NCBI RefSeq assembly: GCF_023130475.1 | Contig: NZ_JAKHEX010000008.1 | Span: 1-64,000, forward strand | DNA length: 64,000 bases | Direction: 5' to 3' | Source of the DNA: Aciditerrimonas ferrireducens | GTDB taxonomy: Bacteria; Actinomycetota; Acidimicrobiia; Acidimicrobiales; UBA8190 | In this document: piece after piece, positions 47,000-55,268 of the stretch | Position numbering within the stretch: position 1 is the first letter of the stretch | How the letters are laid out: every line of letters begins with the position of its first letter | Notes under the pieces: model-generated | Databases searched by the model: none | The model's input: only the letters and a program-made list of their open reading frames with translations | What the model was told of the DNA's origin: nothing | Translations under genes and position numbers: made by a program

Positions 47000-47691
47000 G
47001 GGTGGCGGTGGCAGGAGCCGGGTCGGTCGGGACGGCCATCGCCAAGGAGCTCTCGGCGAACGGCCACGACGTGGTGCTCTTCGAGAAGGACCCCGAGGTG
47101 GTGGCCCGCCTGCGGCCCCACTTGCCGGTCCGCTGGGTGACCGCCGACGCCTGCGAGGTGAGCTCCCTGGACGCCGCGGGCCTCGCCGAGGTGGACGTGG
47201 TGGTGGCGGCCACCGGGGACGACGAGGACAACCTCGTGGTCTCCCTGCTCGCCAAGCAGGAGTTCGCCGTCCCCCGGGTGGTGGCCCGGGTGAACCACCC
47301 GGCCAACCAGTGGATGTTCACCGAGGCCTGGGGGGTCGACGTCTCGGTCTCCACCCCCCAGCTCATCACCGCCCTCGTCGAGGAGGCGGTGTCGGTCGGG
47401 TCCCTGGTCCGCCTCCTGCAGTTCCAGGGCGGCGAGGCCCACCTGGTCGAGGTGACCCTGGCCGAGGACTCGCCGGCCGCGGGTCGGTCCATCGCCGACC
47501 TGGGCATCCCCCGGGACGCCACGGTCGTGGCGGTGGTCCGGGAGGAGCGGGTGGTGGTGCCCCGGGGCGACACCACCCTCTGCGCCGGCGACGAGGTCCT
47601 CCTGCTGGTCATGGGCAGCGCCGAGCCCGAGGTCCAGCGCCTCCTCGTCGGGGCCCAGGCCCCTGGCCCGGCCCACCCGGCTGCGCCCTGA
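46996..47691 (+). CDS. trkA: TrkA-type potassium uptake regulator (second of two)
   Basis: A 231-residue paralogue with VAVAGAGSVGTAIAKELSANGHDV (Rossmann loop), VVAATGDDEDNLVVSLLAKQ, and a C-terminal TrkA-C domain (LAEDSPAAGRSIADLGIP, VVVPRGDTTLCAGDEVLLL). The GTG start overlaps the preceding stop by four bases, so the two subunits are translationally coupled and likely form a hetero-oligomeric RCK ring on the permease. Confidence 0.87.
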   Translation: MRVAVAGAGSVGTAIAKELSANGHDVVLFEKDPEVVARLRPHLPVRWVTADACEVSSLDAAGLAEVDVVVAATGDDEDNLVVSLLAKQEFAVPRVVARVNHPANQWMFTEAWGVDVSVSTPQLITALVEEAVSVGSLVRLLQFQGGEAHLVEVTLAEDSPAAGRSIADLGIPRDATVVAVVREERVVVPRGDTTLCAGDEVLLLVMGSAEPEVQRLLVGAQAPGPAHPAAP

Positions 47692-47739
47692 GCCGCGGTT
47701 CCGCCTCGCCCGGTCCCCGGCGGGCCACGTGGGGGTCGG

Positions 47740-47745
47740 TAGGCT
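47740..47745 (+). promoter_or_regulatory. TAGGCT -10 element, leaderless start of the HAD gene
   Basis: TAGGCT ends seven bases before the GTG at 47753 and fits the TANNNT consensus. No Shine-Dalgarno sequence lies between, so translation from a leaderless mRNA is expected. Confidence 0.6.
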
Positions 47746-47752
47746 GCGCCCG

Positions 47753-48655
47753 GTGGAGGCCGCCTTCTTCGACCTGGACAAGACGGTCATCGCCCGGGCC
47801 TCGGTCGCGGCCCTCGGCCGTCCCCTGTACCGCCACGGCCTGGTCCGCCGCCGGACCCTGGTCCGGGCCCTCGTCAGCCAGTTCGTCTACCTCCACCTGG
47901 GCGCCAGCGAGGACCGCTTGGAGCGCATCCGGGACTCGGTGCTCTCCCTGGCCCGGGGCTGGGAGCAGGCCCAGGTGGCCCGCCTGGTGGAGGAGAGCCT
48001 GGCGGAGGTGGTCGAGCCCCTCATCTACGCCGAGGCCCTCGAGCTCTTCGCCGAGCACCGGGCAGCCGGCCGGCGGGTCTACCTCGTCTCGGCGTCCCCC
48101 GAGGAGATCGTCCGGCCACTCGCCGCCCGCCTCGGGGCCGACGGGGCCCTCGCCAGCCGGGCGGTGGTGGACGCCGACGGCCGCTACACCGGAGCCCTGG
48201 CCTTCTACTGCGCAGGGCCCTACAAGGCCCAGGCCCTCCTCCGCTTGGCCGAGACCGAGGGGATCGACCTGGCCCGCAGCTTCGCCTACAGCGACTCGCT
48301 GAGCGACCTGCCCATGCTGGAGCTGGTCGGCCGGCCGGTGGCGGTGAACCCCGAGCGGGCCCTGGCGAAGCTGGCGGCGCAGCGGGGCTGGCCGATCCGG
48401 CGCTTCACCCAGCCGGTCCGGCTCCGGGACCGCCTCCCGGTGCCGAGCGGCCAGCAGGCTGCGCTGGCCGGTGCCGCGGCCGCCGGGGTGGTCGCCGCGG
48501 TGCTGCTCTGGCGGACCCAGCGGGTCCGGGGATGGCTCCCCGGGGCCCAGGCCGGGCTCCAAACCCTCGGGGCCTGGACGGCGCTGGCCTGGGGCTCCGG
48601 CTGGAGTTGGCTCAGGCCTGCCGGAGCCGCTTGGCGGCGAGCAGACCGAGGCTGA
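47753..48655 (+). CDS. HAD-IB family phosphatase with C-terminal membrane helix
   Basis: A 300-residue haloacid-dehalogenase hydrolase. Motif I is FFDLDKTVIA (nucleophile and acid Asp at 6/8 positions from the start), motif II YLVSASPEEIVRP, motif III the Lys of GPYKAQAL, and motif IV SYSDSLSDLPML. This SerB/CicA-like group cleaves phosphoserine, phospholipid or related phosphomonoesters. The last 70 residues include a hydrophobic helix (ALAGAAAAGVVAAVLLW), suggesting membrane anchoring. The start is a GTG seven bases after a TAGGCT hexamer. A longer start at 47729 would lie upstream of the promoter and is rejected. Confidence 0.8.
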   Translation: MEAAFFDLDKTVIARASVAALGRPLYRHGLVRRRTLVRALVSQFVYLHLGASEDRLERIRDSVLSLARGWEQAQVARLVEESLAEVVEPLIYAEALELFAEHRAAGRRVYLVSASPEEIVRPLAARLGADGALASRAVVDADGRYTGALAFYCAGPYKAQALLRLAETEGIDLARSFAYSDSLSDLPMLELVGRPVAVNPERALAKLAAQRGWPIRRFTQPVRLRDRLPVPSGQQAALAGAAAAGVVAAVLLWRTQRVRGWLPGAQAGLQTLGAWTALAWGSGWSWLRPAGAAWRRADRG

Positions 48656-48686
48656 CGAGAACGGCGACGATGAGCAGCTTCTTCAT
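48612..48686 (-). CDS. 24-residue single-helix membrane peptide
   Basis: ATG at 48686 opens MKKLLIVAVLVSLGLLAAK plus RLRQA, a single membrane helix with a basic end on each side, and stops at 48612. A TAGGAT hexamer ends seven bases upstream of the ATG, as at other leaderless genes in this window. It resembles the start of actinobacterial DLW-39-type small membrane proteins but lacks their acidic tail. It overlaps the 3' end of the HAD gene antisense by 44 bases. Confidence 0.5.
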   Translation of the reverse strand: MKKLLIVAVLVSLGLLAAKRLRQA

Positions 48687-48740
48687 GGGGGGGATCCTAG
48701 GGGGCGGCCCGGGCCGAGGCCAGGCCGCGTCGAGCGAGCC

Positions 48741-49679
48741 CTAGACCGTGAGGAGGTCCCGGGCCCCGGTGTCCGAGGAGGGGTGCCGCAGCTTCGACAT
48801 GGCCCGGGCCTCGATCTGCCGGATCCGCTCCCGGGTCAGGTTGAAGTACTCCCCGACCTCCTCCAGGGTCCGGGGCTCGCCCCGGTCCAGGCCGAACCGG
48901 AGCCGCAGGATCTCCCGCTCCCGCTCGTCGAGCGGGGAGAGCAGCCGGTTGATCTCCTCGGGCAGCAAGGCGGTGGCGGCCACCTCGAAGGGGGACTCGG
49001 CCGAGCGGTCCTCGACCACGTCCCCGAGCTCGGCGTCCCCGTCTTCCCGCAGCGGTTCGGAGAGCGAGAGGGGCTCGGCCCGGAACCGCAGGGCCTCGAC
49101 CAGCTTGTCCTCGGGCATCTCCACCTCGGCCCCCAGCTCGGCCAGGGTGGCCGGCCGGCCGAGCTTCAGCTCCAGACGGGCCTGGGCCTTTTGCACCCGG
49201 GCCAGGGTGTCCCCGGCGTGGACCGGCAGCCGGATCGTCCGGCCGGTGTTCGCGATCCCCCGGGTGATGGCCTGGCGGATCCACCAGGTGGCGTAGGTGG
49301 AGAACTTGAAGCCCTTGCGCCAGTCGAACTTCTCGACGGCGTGCATGAGGCCCAGGTTGCCCTCCTGGATGAGGTCCAACAGGGGCAGGCCCGAGGCCTG
49401 GTACTTCTTGGCGATCGAGACCACGAGCCGCAGGTTGGACTGCACGAAGGTCTGCTGGGCCTGCTCGCCCTCGGCCACCTTGCGCTTCAGCTCCCGCCGC
49501 TTCGCCGCCGAGAGGTCCTTGCCCTTCTTCGCCAGCTCGGCCTCGGCTTCCCGACCGGCCTCGATCTGCTGGGCGAGGCGGACCTCGTCGTCCTTCGTGA
49601 GCAGCGGGTACTGCCCGATGTCGGTCAGGTACAGCCGGACGAGGTCTTCCTCGTCCCGCTCGACGCGCTCCTTGGCCAA
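48741..49679 (-). CDS. Primary-type RNA polymerase sigma factor (sigma-70, RpoD/HrdB-like)
   Basis: A 312-residue group 1/2 sigma factor. Region 1.2 is DLVRLYLTDIGQYPLLT, region 2 has NLRLVVSIAKKYQASGLPLLDLIQEGNLGLMHAVEKFDWRKGFKFSTYATWWIRQAI in two blocks (2.1-2.4), region 3 LPVHAGDTLARVQKA, and region 4.2 RTLEEVGEYFNLTRERIRQIEARAMSKLR. The aromatic residues of 2.3 are complete, so it can melt promoters. The long region 1.1 is absent. The start is TTG 49679, with only a weak AAGGG upstream. A strong hairpin lies 25 bases before the start. Whether this is the housekeeping factor or a paralogue such as HrdA/SigB cannot be told without the genome. Confidence 0.88.
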   Translation of the reverse strand: MAKERVERDEEDLVRLYLTDIGQYPLLTKDDEVRLAQQIEAGREAEAELAKKGKDLSAAKRRELKRKVAEGEQAQQTFVQSNLRLVVSIAKKYQASGLPLLDLIQEGNLGLMHAVEKFDWRKGFKFSTYATWWIRQAITRGIANTGRTIRLPVHAGDTLARVQKAQARLELKLGRPATLAELGAEVEMPEDKLVEALRFRAEPLSLSEPLREDGDAELGDVVEDRSAESPFEVAATALLPEEINRLLSPLDEREREILRLRFGLDRGEPRTLEEVGEYFNLTRERIRQIEARAMSKLRHPSSDTGARDLLTV

Positions 49680-49703
49680 CGTCCCAACCCTTCGTCCCGG
49701 AGA

Positions 49704-49726
49704 CGCCAGGCGGGCTCCGCCTGGCG
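49704..49726 (-). promoter_or_regulatory. Strong hairpin in the sigma-factor leader
   Basis: CGCCAGGCGG and its exact reverse complement form a 10-bp stem closed by three bases, 25 bases upstream of the TTG start at 49679. No T-run follows, so it is not a classic terminator. Its position would let it shield or present the ribosome site, or stabilise the mRNA 5' region. Confidence 0.5.
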
Positions 49727-49924
49727 CGACTGCCAGCTCATCTCGCCCATCGCGGGTGCCCGCCCCGCCGGTCGCCGTCCGTCCCGTCCCCGGGGATCGA
49801 CCAGTGCCGGTCGGAACCTGTCGGCCTCCAGGCAGCGGACCCGGCCCTCGGCCCCGTGCCGGCCCCTCGAAGCGGACCGCCCGGCTCCCTGCGATGTGCT
49901 CGTGCACTGATTCTACCGGCCCCG

Positions 49925-50593
49925 TCAAGCGCCCCCGCTGGCCCCTGGCAGGAAGCCAGCCTCGACCCGGGCCTGGGCCCCGGCCGCCACCTCGGCGCTG
50001 GCCCGGTCGAGCTGGTGCCGCTGGCAGAGGGCTTCGAAGACGAGGTGGGCGGGGTCCAGGTCGACCAGGACGTGGCGCAGGGCCCGGACCAGGGGGCCGT
50101 CGGCCCCGGCTGCCCCGAGCGCCCAGGCCAGCTCGACCCGCAGACGAGGCAGGACCCCTCGGGCCAGCCCGGCCAGGCGGGCCACGGCCGGCGCCGGGGG
50201 CAGGGCGGCGAGGCCGTCGAGGGCCACAGCCCAGCGGGGGTCGGGAACCAGAAGGTCGGCCGGGTCGAGGGTGGCCAGGACGGGCAGGCGCTCGAGGAGC
50301 AGCTGGGCGTGCCAGGCCAGCTCTCGGGCCAGGGCGGCGTAGGCCACGGCGGTCTCGTCGCAGACCGGGTCGGCAGCGAACGCCCCGACGACCTGGAAGA
50401 GCCGGTCGAGGGTCCAAGCGGTCCTCCCCACGAAGCGGGCCTGCTCGGCGAGGGGCCAGGTGCCGGTCGGCTGGGCGTCCCCCGGGTGCAGGCCCCCGAC
50501 CAGCCAGGGCGGGCCGGGCCGGTGGGGACAGGCGGGGGTCGGGGGGTCCGGGAGGCTCGGGGGACGCTGCGGCGGGGTGGTCTCGGGGCTCAC
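49925..50593 (-). CDS. Hypothetical protein coupled to nadE
   Basis: A 222-residue protein I do not recognise. After a Pro-rich leader of about 45 residues it is almost all helical, Ala/Leu-rich, with AWTLDRLFQVVGAFAADPVCDETAVAYAALARELAWHAQLLLERLP in two blocks and EALCQRHQLDRASAEVAAGAQARVEAG at the end. No membrane helix or catalytic motif is obvious; the HxxxxxE pattern faintly recalls ferritin-like helices. The GTG start overlaps the nadE stop by four bases, so it is translated with nadE. Confidence 0.65.
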   Translation of the reverse strand: MSPETTPPQRPPSLPDPPTPACPHRPGPPWLVGGLHPGDAQPTGTWPLAEQARFVGRTAWTLDRLFQVVGAFAADPVCDETAVAYAALARELAWHAQLLLERLPVLATLDPADLLVPDPRWAVALDGLAALPPAPAVARLAGLARGVLPRLRVELAWALGAAGADGPLVRALRHVLVDLDPAHLVFEALCQRHQLDRASAEVAAGAQARVEAGFLPGASGGA

Positions 50594-52410
50594 CGGCGGC
50601 TCTCCTCCGGGAGGGGTTCGCGGTAGCGGTGGGTGATGGGGACCCGACGGTCCTTGCCGAAGGCCCGGGCGGTGATCCGGATGCCCACCGGGGACTGGCG
50701 CCGCTTGTACTCGGCCTGGTCGACCAGCCGGGCCACCTCCTGGACCACCGCCGGGTCGTAGCCGGCGGCCACGATCTCCTCCAGGCTCCGGTCCTCCTCG
50801 ACGAGCATCGCCAGGATGGGGTCGAGGACCTCGTAGGGGGGCAGCCGGTCGTCGTCCCGCTGGCCGGGGCGCAGCTCCGCCGACGGGGGCTTCTCGAGAA
50901 CGCTGCGGGGCACCAGGTCGGTGCCGGCCAGGCGGTTCCGGAAGGCGCAGAGCCGGTAGACGAGGGTCTTCGGCACGTCCCGGATCACCGCGAAGCCCCC
51001 GGCGCTGTCCCCGTAGAGGGTGGAGTAGCCGGTGGCCAGCTCGCTCTTGTTGCCGGTGGTGAGGACCAGCCAGCCCCGGGCGTTCGACGCCGCCATGAGC
51101 AGGACCCCCCGGATGCGGGACTGGAGGTTCTCGTCGGTGGTGCCCTCGCAGGGCACCTGGGCGGCGGCCAGGGTGGCGGCGAGGGCCTGGTGGGCCGGCT
51201 CGATGGGCACCACCTGGAGGTCGATCCCGAGCCCCTCGGCCAGGGCCCGGGCGTCCGCGAGCGACCCCTCGCTCGAGTAGCGCGACGGCATGGCCCAGCC
51301 GTGGACCGCCTCGGGCCCGAGGGCGTCGACCGCCACCGTGGCCACCAGCGAGGAGTCGACCCCGCCGGAGAGCCCCACCACGACCTCCCGGAAACCGTTC
51401 TTCCCGAGGTAGTCCCGGGTGCCGAGGACCAGGGCGGCGTAGACCTCCTCGACGGCCGGGTCCTCCACCAAGGGCTGGTCCGCCGACCCGTCGGTGGCGC
51501 CGAGGGGGCCCCGCAGCCCGACCGCCCGGCTCGGCGAGGGGGGCCGCCCGCCGGCGGCAGCCGGAGGGGGGCCGGTAGGCCCCGGCTCGAGGGACAGGTC
51601 GCAGAGGACCAGGGCCTCGGCGAAGCGGGGTGCGGCGGCCAGGACCCGGCCCTCGGGGTCGACGACCATGGAGCCCCCGTCGAAGACCAGCTCGTCCTGG
51701 CCCCCGACCTGGTTCACGTAGCAGATCGGGCAGCCGGCCTCGGCGGCGCGGGTCCGCAGCACCGCCAGGCGGTCGGCCTGGCGGCCCACGGAGAACGGGG
51801 AGGCGTTCACGTTGCAGACCAGCCGGGCACCCAGCCGGCCGAGGGCCGGGACCGGCCCCTCGGGGAACCAGAGGTCCTCGCAGATCGACGCCCCGACCGG
51901 CACCCCGGCCACCGCCAGCAGCTCGAGGGGGCCGCTGCCCGGCCCGAACCAGCGCTCCTCGTCGAAGACCCCGTAGTTGGGCAGCAGGCGCTTGTGGACC
52001 ACCCCCTGGACCCGGCCCTCGGCGCAGAGGGCCACGGCGTTGCGCAGCCGCCGGGCCCCGCCCCGGAGGGCCTGCTCCCGGGCCACCCGGCCGAGGCCGA
52101 GGCCGAGGGACCCCTCGGCCTGGTCCTCGGGGGGCACGAGGTCGACGAAGCCCACGAGCAGCGCGCAGCGGCCGGTCCGGGCGGCCAGCTCGCCGAGGGC
52201 CTCGAGGTTGGCGGCCACGAAGCCCGGCTTGAGGAGCAGGTCCTCGGGGGGGTACCCGGTGAGGGCCAGCTCGGGGGTCACGAGCAGGTCGGCCCCGGCC
52301 GCCTCGGCCTCCTCGAGGGCCCGGGCCACCCGGGCCAGGTTGCCCGGCAGGTCGCCCACGGTGGTGTCGAGTTGGCCGAGGGCCAGGCGCAGGCGGGCGG
52401 GGGGAGCCAC
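50590..52410 (-). CDS. nadE: Glutamine-dependent NAD+ synthetase
   Basis: A 606-residue enzyme that amidates nicotinic acid adenine dinucleotide to NAD+. The N-terminal nitrilase-type glutaminase domain has the catalytic triad: Glu in TPELALTGYPPEDLL (about 42), Lys in VHKRLLPNYGVFDE (about 138) and Cys in GASICEDLWFPEG (about 176). The C-terminal synthetase domain has the PP-loop VVGLSGGVDSSLVA (about 348) and TTGNKSELATGYSTLYGD. The start is GTG 52410, seven bases after TAGGCT (52418-52423 complement), again a leaderless layout. Confidence 0.95.
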   Translation of the reverse strand: MAPPARLRLALGQLDTTVGDLPGNLARVARALEEAEAAGADLLVTPELALTGYPPEDLLLKPGFVAANLEALGELAARTGRCALLVGFVDLVPPEDQAEGSLGLGLGRVAREQALRGGARRLRNAVALCAEGRVQGVVHKRLLPNYGVFDEERWFGPGSGPLELLAVAGVPVGASICEDLWFPEGPVPALGRLGARLVCNVNASPFSVGRQADRLAVLRTRAAEAGCPICYVNQVGGQDELVFDGGSMVVDPEGRVLAAAPRFAEALVLCDLSLEPGPTGPPPAAAGGRPPSPSRAVGLRGPLGATDGSADQPLVEDPAVEEVYAALVLGTRDYLGKNGFREVVVGLSGGVDSSLVATVAVDALGPEAVHGWAMPSRYSSEGSLADARALAEGLGIDLQVVPIEPAHQALAATLAAAQVPCEGTTDENLQSRIRGVLLMAASNARGWLVLTTGNKSELATGYSTLYGDSAGGFAVIRDVPKTLVYRLCAFRNRLAGTDLVPRSVLEKPPSAELRPGQRDDDRLPPYEVLDPILAMLVEEDRSLEEIVAAGYDPAVVQEVARLVDQAEYKRRQSPVGIRITARAFGKDRRVPITHRYREPLPEESRR

Positions 52411-52417
52411 GGCGGTC

Positions 52418-52423
52418 AGCCTA
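52418..52423 (-). promoter_or_regulatory. TAGGCT -10 element, leaderless start of nadE
   Basis: The minus-strand hexamer TAGGCT ends seven bases before the GTG at 52410. The divergent glnE gene begins 38 bases away, so the two genes share a very short intergenic region. Confidence 0.6.
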
Positions 52424-52448
52424 GGGCCTGGCCTGGCAAGCTCCTCGT

Positions 52449-55268
52449 GTGGCGCGCCTCCCCGCCCGGCTGGACCGGCTCGTCCAGCGCTCCGCCGACC
52501 CGGCGGCCACCGGGCCGGTCCTCGAGCGGCTCCTCGAGGCCGACCCGACGCGCCTCTCGCTCCTGGTGGACGGGCAGGAGCCAAGCCCCCTGGCCGAGGC
52601 CCTGGTCACGGTGGTGGCCGCGAGCAGCGTGCTGGCCGGCATCCTGCTCCGGGACACCCCGGCCCTCGGGCTCGTGGCCGAGCTCCTCGCCGGGCCGCCC
52701 GGGGGCCCGCTCCCGGGCCTCCTCGAGGCGCTGGCCGCCGCCCCCTCCCCCGAGGCGCTCGACACCCTGGCCGACCGGGCCCTGCTGGTCGTGGCGGCCG
52801 ACGACCTGCTGCGCCGCTCGACCCTGGAGACCGTGGGGGCCGCGGTGGCCGACCGGGCCGGCGCCCTGCTCCAAGGAGCCCTCGGCCTCGCCGGGGGACC
52901 CTCGGGCCTGGCGGTCATCGGCATGGGCAAGCTGGGCGGGGCCGAGCTGAACTACGCCTCGGACGTCGACCTGCTGCTGGTCGGGGAGGACGAGCGCCGG
53001 GCCCGCCAGGTCCTGGAGCTGGCCCGGCGGCGCCTGCGGGTGGACCTGGACCTCCGGCCCGAGGGCCGCTCGGGGGCGCTGCTGCGCTCGCTCGACGGCT
53101 ACCGGGCCTACTGGCGGCGCTGGGTCCGGGCCTGGGAGCGCCAGGCACTTTTGAAGGCCCGGCCGGTGGCCGGGGACCCCGAGCTCGGCCAGGCCTTCGC
53201 CGAGGCGGCCGCCGACGTGGTCTGGGGCCAGCCCTTCAGCGCCGACGACCTGGCCGAGGTCCGGGCGATGAAAGCCCGGACCGAGACCCTGGTGGGCCGC
53301 CAGGGCCTCGGCCTGCGGGACCTCAAGCGGGCCCCGGGGGGGATCCGGGACGTGGAGTTCTCGGTCCAGCTCCTCCAGCTGGTCCACGGCCGCCTGGACC
53401 CGACCATCCGCTCCCCGGGCACCCTGCCCGCCCTGGCCGCCCTGGCCGAGGCGGGCTACGTGGCCCCCGAGGACGCCGTGGTCCTCGCCGAGGGGTACCG
53501 CTTCCTGCGGACCGTCGAGCACCGGCTCCAGCTCCGCCAGGGCGAGCAGGTCCACGCCCTGCCGAGGGACCCCGCGGGCCTCCAGCGCCTGGCCCGGGTC
53601 CTGGGCTTCGCCGACAGCCCGGCCCAGGGTGCCGCCGACGCGTTCCTGGAGGCGCTGCGCCGGGAGCGCTCGGCGGTCCGCCAGGTCCACGAGCGCCTCT
53701 ACTTCCGACCCCTCCTCGAGGCCTTCGCCGCGGTCGGCGAGGACGCCTCGGGGGACCGCCGGGTGCTGCCGGCCGAGGCGGTGGCCGAGCGCCTGGAGGC
53801 CTTCGGGTTCCCCGACGCCGACCGGACCCGACAGCAGGTGCAGAGCCTGGCCCGGGGACTGACCCGGAGCTCCCGGCTCATGGGCCAGCTGCTCCCGCTG
53901 CTCCTCGACTGGCTCTCGGCCTCCCCCGACCCTGACCTCGGCCTCGGCCAGCTCCGGGACCTCGTGGCCCGGCCCCACCACCGGGGCCTGCTCGTCCGGG
54001 CCTTCCGGGACTCCCCCGAGCAGGCCCGGCGGCTCTGCCTGGTGCTCGGCACCAGCCGCTTCCTCGGCGAGCTGCTGCGCCGCCAGCCCCAGCTCCTGCC
54101 CGAGCTCGGCGCCGCGCCCCCCGGGCCCGGCCCGGAGCCGGCCCACTGGGCCGAGGACCTGGCCCGCCGGCTCGAGCGCCTCGGGGACCCCGGGGCCCAG
54201 CGGGAGCTGCTGGCCGGGGTGCTGGCCGCCGAGCTGCTCGAGACCGCCACCGCGGACCTCCTCGGGCAGCTCGACCCCGAAGGGGTGGCCCGGGCCCTGA
54301 CCCGGGTCGCCGAGGCGGTCCTCGGGGCGGCCATGGCGGTGGCCGGGCCGGGGCTGCGCTGGGCCGCCATCGGCCTCGGGCGCTTCGGGGGCGCCGAGCT
54401 GTCCTACGCCAGCGACCTGGACCTCGTGCTGGTGGCCGACGACCGGGCCGACCCCGAGGAGGCCCGGCGGGCCGGCGAGCGGCTCCTCGGGCTGCTCCAC
54501 GGCCGGGCCCCGGTGGAGCGGGTCGTGCGCCTCGACCTGGCGCTTCGCCCCGAGGGCGGCCAGGGCCCGGTGGTGCGCAGCCGCGCCAGCCTGGCCGGGT
54601 ACCTGGCGCGCTGGGGCCAGACCTGGGAACGCCAGGCCATGCTGCGGGCCCGGCCGGTGGCCGGGGACCCCGAGCTCGGGGCGGACCTCGCCGCCCTGCT
54701 CGCCGACTTCGCCTTCGAGCCGCCCCTCGGACCCACCGAGGAGGCGGCCATCCGCCGCATGAAGGCCCGGGTGGAGCGGGAGCGGGTGCCCCCCCACGAG
54801 GACCCCGAGTTCCACCTCAAGCTCGGCCCCGGCGCCCTGGCCGACGTGGAGTGGACCGTCCAGCTCCTCCAGCTGCGCCACCAGGTGGCGTCCCCGGGCA
54901 CCATGGCGGCCCTCGAGCGCCTGGAGGCCGTCGGCCACCTCCCGGCGGCCGACGCCGCCGCTCTCCGGGCCGCCTACCGGTTCTGCGAACGGACCCGCAA
55001 CCGCTGGTTCCTCGTCGGGGCCCTGCCCGGGGGCGAGCCGCCCGGCGACGCCTTGCCCAGCCGGCCCGAGCAGCTCCGGGCCCTGGCCCGCAGCCTGGGG
55101 ACCACCCCCCGGGACCTGCGGGAGGACTACCGCCGGGTGACCCGCCGGGCCCGGGCGGTCGTGACCCGCCGCTTCTACGGCATGACCGAGCCCCTCGCCT
55201 TCCCTTTCGCCCCGAGCCCGCCGACCCGCCGCCCCCGAGGTCAGCCCGAGCGCCCGCCGGGGTGGTGA
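52449..55268 (+). CDS. glnE: Bifunctional glutamine synthetase adenylyltransferase/deadenylylase
   Basis: A 939-residue enzyme that adds and removes AMP on glutamine synthetase. The two nucleotidyltransferase domains are clear: GMGKLGGAELNYASDVDLLLV at about 157 and GLGRFGGAELSYASDLDLVLV at about 640, each with the G.G..GG....SD.D metal site. KRAPGGIRDVEFSVQLLQL and LGPGALADVEWTVQLLQL repeat between domains. The C-terminal copy is the AMP-adding half. GTG at 52449, divergent from nadE. Its 3' end overlaps the convergent MFS gene by 28 bases. Confidence 0.95.
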   Translation: MARLPARLDRLVQRSADPAATGPVLERLLEADPTRLSLLVDGQEPSPLAEALVTVVAASSVLAGILLRDTPALGLVAELLAGPPGGPLPGLLEALAAAPSPEALDTLADRALLVVAADDLLRRSTLETVGAAVADRAGALLQGALGLAGGPSGLAVIGMGKLGGAELNYASDVDLLLVGEDERRARQVLELARRRLRVDLDLRPEGRSGALLRSLDGYRAYWRRWVRAWERQALLKARPVAGDPELGQAFAEAAADVVWGQPFSADDLAEVRAMKARTETLVGRQGLGLRDLKRAPGGIRDVEFSVQLLQLVHGRLDPTIRSPGTLPALAALAEAGYVAPEDAVVLAEGYRFLRTVEHRLQLRQGEQVHALPRDPAGLQRLARVLGFADSPAQGAADAFLEALRRERSAVRQVHERLYFRPLLEAFAAVGEDASGDRRVLPAEAVAERLEAFGFPDADRTRQQVQSLARGLTRSSRLMGQLLPLLLDWLSASPDPDLGLGQLRDLVARPHHRGLLVRAFRDSPEQARRLCLVLGTSRFLGELLRRQPQLLPELGAAPPGPGPEPAHWAEDLARRLERLGDPGAQRELLAGVLAAELLETATADLLGQLDPEGVARALTRVAEAVLGAAMAVAGPGLRWAAIGLGRFGGAELSYASDLDLVLVADDRADPEEARRAGERLLGLLHGRAPVERVVRLDLALRPEGGQGPVVRSRASLAGYLARWGQTWERQAMLRARPVAGDPELGADLAALLADFAFEPPLGPTEEAAIRRMKARVERERVPPHEDPEFHLKLGPGALADVEWTVQLLQLRHQVASPGTMAALERLEAVGHLPAADAAALRAAYRFCERTRNRWFLVGALPGGEPPGDALPSRPEQLRALARSLGTTPRDLREDYRRVTRRARAVVTRRFYGMTEPLAFPFAPSPPTRRPRGQPERPPGW

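Noticed and set aside
49297-52950. Long plus-strand open frame of over 1200 codons opposite the sigma factor, nadE and neighbours
   Set aside because: It is antisense to genes with clear catalytic motifs, has Arg/Pro/Gly/Gln composition typical of high-G+C shadow frames, and shows no domain.
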